Below are positions 3,274 through 5,958 of a DNA stretch of 5,958 bases, in pieces (within the stretch, counting starts at the first letter, position 1; every line of letters starts with the position of its first letter). The stretch comes from Natronomonas sp. (GTDB lineage: Archaea > Halobacteriota > Halobacteria > Halobacteriales > Haloarculaceae): positions 1-5,958 of the forward strand of contig SLIW01000006.1 in NCBI GenBank assembly GCA_007135435.1, read 5' to 3'. The notes under the pieces are model-generated. The model saw only the letters and a list, made by a program, of their open reading frames with translations, was not told where the DNA came from and searched no databases. Both the position numbers and the translations under genes were made by a program.

Positions 3274-5958
3274 ATGGACGAGGAGGCGCTGGGGCCGCCC
3301 CCGTCGATGGTCGACGGGGCGGAGGAGCTGACGCCGATGCTGTCCCAGTACCTCGAGCTGTGCGAGCGGTACGATGACGCGCTCGTGCTGTTCCAGGTGG
3401 GCGACTTCTACGAGGCGTTCTGCGAGGCGGCGGAGGTCACGGCGCGCATCCTCGAGATCACGCTCACCCAGCGGGAGGACTCGACCGGCACCTACCCGAT
3501 GGCCGGCATCCCCATCGACAACGCCGAGTCCTACATCGAGCGGCTGCTCGAGGCCGGCTACCGGGTGGCCGTCGCCGACCAGGTCGAGGACCCCGAGGAG
3601 ACCTCCGGGCTGGTCGACCGCGCGGTGACCCGGGTGGTGACCCCCGGCACGCTGACCGAGGCGGAGCTGCTCGGCGACGCCGACGACAACTTCGTCGCCT
3701 GCCTGACCGCTGGCCGCGGACGCGCCGAGCGCAGTGTCGGCGACCGAGGCGATGGCGACCGAGGCGATGGCGACCGAGGCGATGGCGACCGAGGCGATGG
3801 CGACCGAGGCGATGGCGACCGAGGCGATGGCGACGACCACGACGAGGGAGCCAACCACAACGACCACCGCGACGACCACGACGACCGCACCGGGTACGGG
3901 CTGGCGCTGCTGGACGTCTCGACCGGCGACTTCTACGTCACGCGGCTCGACCGCCTCGAGGCCGTCGCGGACGAGCTCGAGCGGTTCGACCCCGCGGAGG
4001 CGGTCGTCGGCCCCGACGCGCCCACCGACCCCTTCGCCGCCGGGTGCATGGTGACGGCCTACGAGCGGGTGGCGTTCGACCTCGAGACCGCCCGCGAGCG
4101 GGTGGAGTCGTACTTCGGGTCGACCGGGCTGGCCAGCGACGCCGAGGTCCGCGCCTGCGGCGCCCTGCTGGCGTACGCGGAGTACGCCCGGGGCGGGACG
4201 GCCGACGGCGAGACCCGGAGGCTGTCGTACCTCACCCACCTCACGCGGTACGACCCCCGCGAGTACATGCTCCTCGACGCCGTGGCGCTGCGCTCGCTGG
4301 AGGTGTTCGAGCCCCGGCACGTCCACGGCCTCGACGGGGCGGCGCTGGTCGAGGTGGTCGACGAGACCTCCTGTGCGCTCGGGACCCGGAAGCTGCGCGA
4401 CTGGCTCCGACGGCCGCTCCTGGACGCCGACCGGATCGACGCCCGGCTGGACGCGGTCGAGGCGCTCTGGGGACGGGTCGGGGACCGCGAACGCGCGAGC
4501 GACCTGCTCGCCGACGTCTACGACCTGGAGCGACTCGTCGCCCGCGTCTCCCGGCGGAGGGCCGACGCCCGGGACCTCCGGGCGCTCGAGTCGACGCTGT
4601 CGGTCGTCCCGGCGCTGCACGAGTGCGTCGCCGACGCGGCCGGGGAGAGCGCGCTCCTCGCCGAGATTCGGGACTCGCTGGACGACTGTCCCGCGGTCCG
4701 GGACCTGATCGACCGGGCCATCGTCGAGTCGCCGCCGGTCGAGCTGACGGAGGGCGGCGTGATCCGCGAGGGCTACGACGAGACGCTCGACGAGCTCCGC
4801 GAGACCGAACGCGAGGGGAAGGCCTGGATCGACGGCCTCCAGGAGGCGGAACGCGAGCGGACGGGCGTCGACTCGCTGAAGGTCGGCCACAACGCGGTCC
4901 ACGGCTACTACATCGAGGTGACCAACCCGAACCTCGAGGCGGTCCCCGACGACTACCAGCGGCGCCAGACGCTGAAGAACGCCGAGCGGTTCTACACGCC
5001 CGAGCTGAAGGCCCGCGAGGACGAGATCGTCCGCGCCGAGGGCCGGGCAGACGACCGCGAGTACGCCCGCTTCCGGGAGGTCCGCGACCGGGTCGCCGAG
5101 GCGACCGAGCGGATCCAGCGGACCGCCGACGCCGTCGCCCGGCTGGACGCCCTCTGCGGGCTCGCGACCGTCGCCGCGCGGTACGACTACTGCCGGCCGG
5201 AGGTGGGCGCCGACGGCATCCACGTCGAGGGCGGTCGCCACCCGGTCGTCGAGCGCACCGAGTCCGCGTTCGTCCCGAACCCGACATCGCTCCCGCGGGA
5301 GCGGCCGATGGCCGTGATCACCGGCCCGAACATGTCGGGCAAGTCGACGTACATGCGCCAGGTGGCGCTCATCTGCGTGCTCGCCCAGCTTGGGAGCTTC
5401 GTCCCCGCGCGCCGTGCCGAGCTGCCGATCGTCGACCGGGTGTTCACCCGCGTCGGCGCCGCCGACGACATCGCCGGGGGGCGCTCGACGTTCATGGTTG
5501 AGATGGCCGAGCTCGCGACGATCCTCGCGGAGGCCGACGAGGACTCCCTCCTGGTCCTCGACGAGGTCGGCCGCGGCACCTCGACGACGGACGGCTACGC
5601 CATCGCCCAGGCGGCGACCGAGTACGTCCACGACGAGGTGGGCGCGTACACGCTGTTCGCGACCCACCACCACGAGCTCACGGGCGTCGCGGCGGACCTC
5701 CCGCGGGCGCGCAACTACCACTTCTCGGCCGAGCGGGGCGACGACGGCGTCAGCTTCGACCACGCGCTCCGCGAGGGGTCTGCCACCGCCTCCTACGGCG
5801 TCGAGGTCGCCGAGACGGCCGGCGTCCCCCCGGCCGTGGTACAGCGGGCGGACGCGCTGCTGGGACGGAACACGGGCGAGGACGATCCCCTGGGAGCCGA
5901 CGCAGACCACGGCCAGGTGGCGGACGCACGGGATGCCGACGATATCCTCGACGAGGAC
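3274..5958 (+). CDS. mutS: DNA mismatch repair ATPase MutS, 3' end outside window
   Basis: MutS binds mismatched or looped DNA as a dimer and uses ATP to recruit downstream repair factors. The frame is open from 3274 to the window edge (895 codons, no stop). Mismatch-binding domain I carries GDFYEAF at 43-49, with the Phe45-x-Glu47 pair that contacts the mismatch, so this is a MutS1-type repair protein and not a MutS2/MutS4/MutS5 homologue lacking it. The core lever motif [15 protein letters not shown] is at 370-384. The clamp region holds [11 protein letters not shown] near 499-509 and GYYIEVT at 544-550. The ATPase has Walker [10 protein letters not shown] at 684-692, Walker B LLVLDE at 759-764, then GRGTSTTDG at 766-774, and ATHHHEL at 796-802. 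All key residues are intact. It is odd in having an insertion of about 60 residues (roughly 147-206) in the connector domain, including six GDRGD repeats. An acidic tail begins near 868. Haloarchaeal mutS is often followed by mutL, which would lie beyond the window. Confidence 0.95.
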   Translation, partial: MDEEALGPPPSMVDGAEELTPMLSQYLELCERYDDALVLFQVGDFYEAFCEAAEVTARILEITLTQREDSTGTYPMAGIPIDNAESYIERLLEAGYRVAVADQVEDPEETSGLVDRAVTRVVTPGTLTEAELLGDADDNFVACLTAGRGRAERSVGDRGDGDRGDGDRGDGDRGDGDRGDGDRGDGDDHDEGANHNDHRDDHDDRTGYGLALLDVSTGDFYVTRLDRLEAVADELERFDPAEAVVGPDAPTDPFAAGCMVTAYERVAFDLETARERVESYFGSTGLASDAEVRACGALLAYAEYARGGTADGETRRLSYLTHLTRYDPREYMLLDAVALRSLEVFEPRHVHGLDGAALVEVVDETSCALGTRKLRDWLRRPLLDADRIDARLDAVEALWGRVGDRERASDLLADVYDLERLVARVSRRRADARDLRALESTLSVVPALHECVADAAGESALLAEIRDSLDDCPAVRDLIDRAIVESPPVELTEGGVIREGYDETLDELRETEREGKAWIDGLQEAERERTGVDSLKVGHNAVHGYYIEVTNPNLEAVPDDYQRRQTLKNAERFYTPELKAREDEIVRAEGRADDREYARFREVRDRVAEATERIQRTADAVARLDALCGLATVAARYDYCRPEVGADGIHVEGGRHPVVERTESAFVPNPTSLPRERPMAVITGPNMSGKSTYMRQVALICVLAQLGSFVPARRAELPIVDRVFTRVGAADDIAGGRSTFMVEMAELATILAEADEDSLLVLDEVGRGTSTTDGYAIAQAATEYVHDEVGAYTLFATHHHELTGVAADLPRARNYHFSAERGDDGVSFDHALREGSATASYGVEVAETAGVPPAVVQRADALLGRNTGEDDPLGADADHGQVADARDADDILDED
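3739..3828 (+). repeat. Six perfect 15-bp tandem repeats inside mutS
   Basis: Six identical copies of GGCGACCGAGGCGAT run in frame and encode GDRGD at MutS residues 156-185; a partial seventh (GGCGAC) follows at 3829-3834. Every copy uses CGA for Arg and GAT for one Asp, codons that the surrounding gene seldom uses. Identity at wobble positions points to recent expansion by slippage or unequal exchange rather than selection on the protein alone. Gain or loss of units keeps the reading frame. Confidence 0.92.
3831..3884 (+). repeat. 15-bp direct repeat in the His/Asp-rich part of the MutS insertion
   Basis: CGACGACCACGACGA occurs at 3831-3845 and again at 3870-3884, 39 bp (13 codons) apart and in the same frame. 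The stretch encodes an Asp/His-rich linker (MutS residues 187-204, with His at 189, 195, 198 and 202). Together with the adjacent 15-bp tandem array, nearly the whole insertion in the connector domain is made of repeats. Confidence 0.75.

Noticed and set aside
3310..3312. Alternative MutS start at an internal in-frame ATG
   Set aside because: The ATG at 3274 has a TATA-like element at the spacing shared by the other genes here, while the later ATG has neither such an element nor a Shine-Dalgarno site.
3734..4054. A 106-codon frame encoding MATEA repeats within mutS
   Set aside because: A 15-bp repeat lacking stop codons leaves every frame open. The MutS frame continues through with conserved domains on both sides.
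4044..5501. A 485-codon plus-strand frame overlapping the second half of mutS
   Set aside because: It is out of frame with MutS, is dominated by Arg, Gly, Pro and Ala, and has no domain signature.
3022..5910. A 962-codon open frame on the minus strand opposite mutS
   Set aside because: It is a by-product of high GC content. The plus strand carries all MutS motifs in order, while the minus translation is low-complexity (including an IASVA run from the antisense of the 15-bp repeat).

Overview
The window looks like a chromosomal segment of a halophilic archaeon (class Halobacteria). The DNA is very GC-rich. The encoded proteins are rich in Asp and Glu and poor in Lys. Four of the five genes have a TATA-like element centred about 27 nt upstream of the ATG and no Shine-Dalgarno site, as in haloarchaeal leaderless transcripts. 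I cannot name the genus.

Layout from left to right. The 3'-truncated end of a PHP-domain metallohydrolase-like gene lies on the minus strand (1-339). A 232-bp divergent intergenic region (340-571) holds two back-to-back leaderless promoters and an imperfect inverted repeat with one arm near each promoter. On the plus strand there follow a soluble 402-aa protein made of two PhoU-like + TrkA_C repeats (572-1780) and a two-gene unit, each gene encoding a single 194-aa MgtE/SLC41-type membrane domain (1862-2446 and 2472-3056). A 217-bp gap (3057-3273) is largely filled by a degenerate 22-bp tandem repeat. Last comes mutS (3274 to the window end, 895 codons visible, no stop yet), encoding the DNA mismatch-recognition ATPase.

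Functionally there are two blocks. The first is probably a divalent cation (Mg2+) transport module. Two unequal MgtE membrane domains, with no N or CBS gating domains of their own, could pair as a heterodimer resembling a split SLC41 protein. The adjacent PhoU/TrkA_C protein is a candidate cytosolic regulator. The second block is mismatch repair: MutS has intact F-x-E, Walker A and Walker B motifs. Within its connector domain sits an insertion of about 60 residues, half of it six perfect copies of a 15-bp repeat encoding Gly-Asp-Arg-Gly-Asp.

I see no mobile element, CRISPR array, tRNA or rRNA. The most unusual signals are the two tandem-repeat tracts, one just before mutS and one inside it, and the tightly overlapped junction between the two mgtE-like genes. 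Nothing here amounts to a clearly new multi-gene system.
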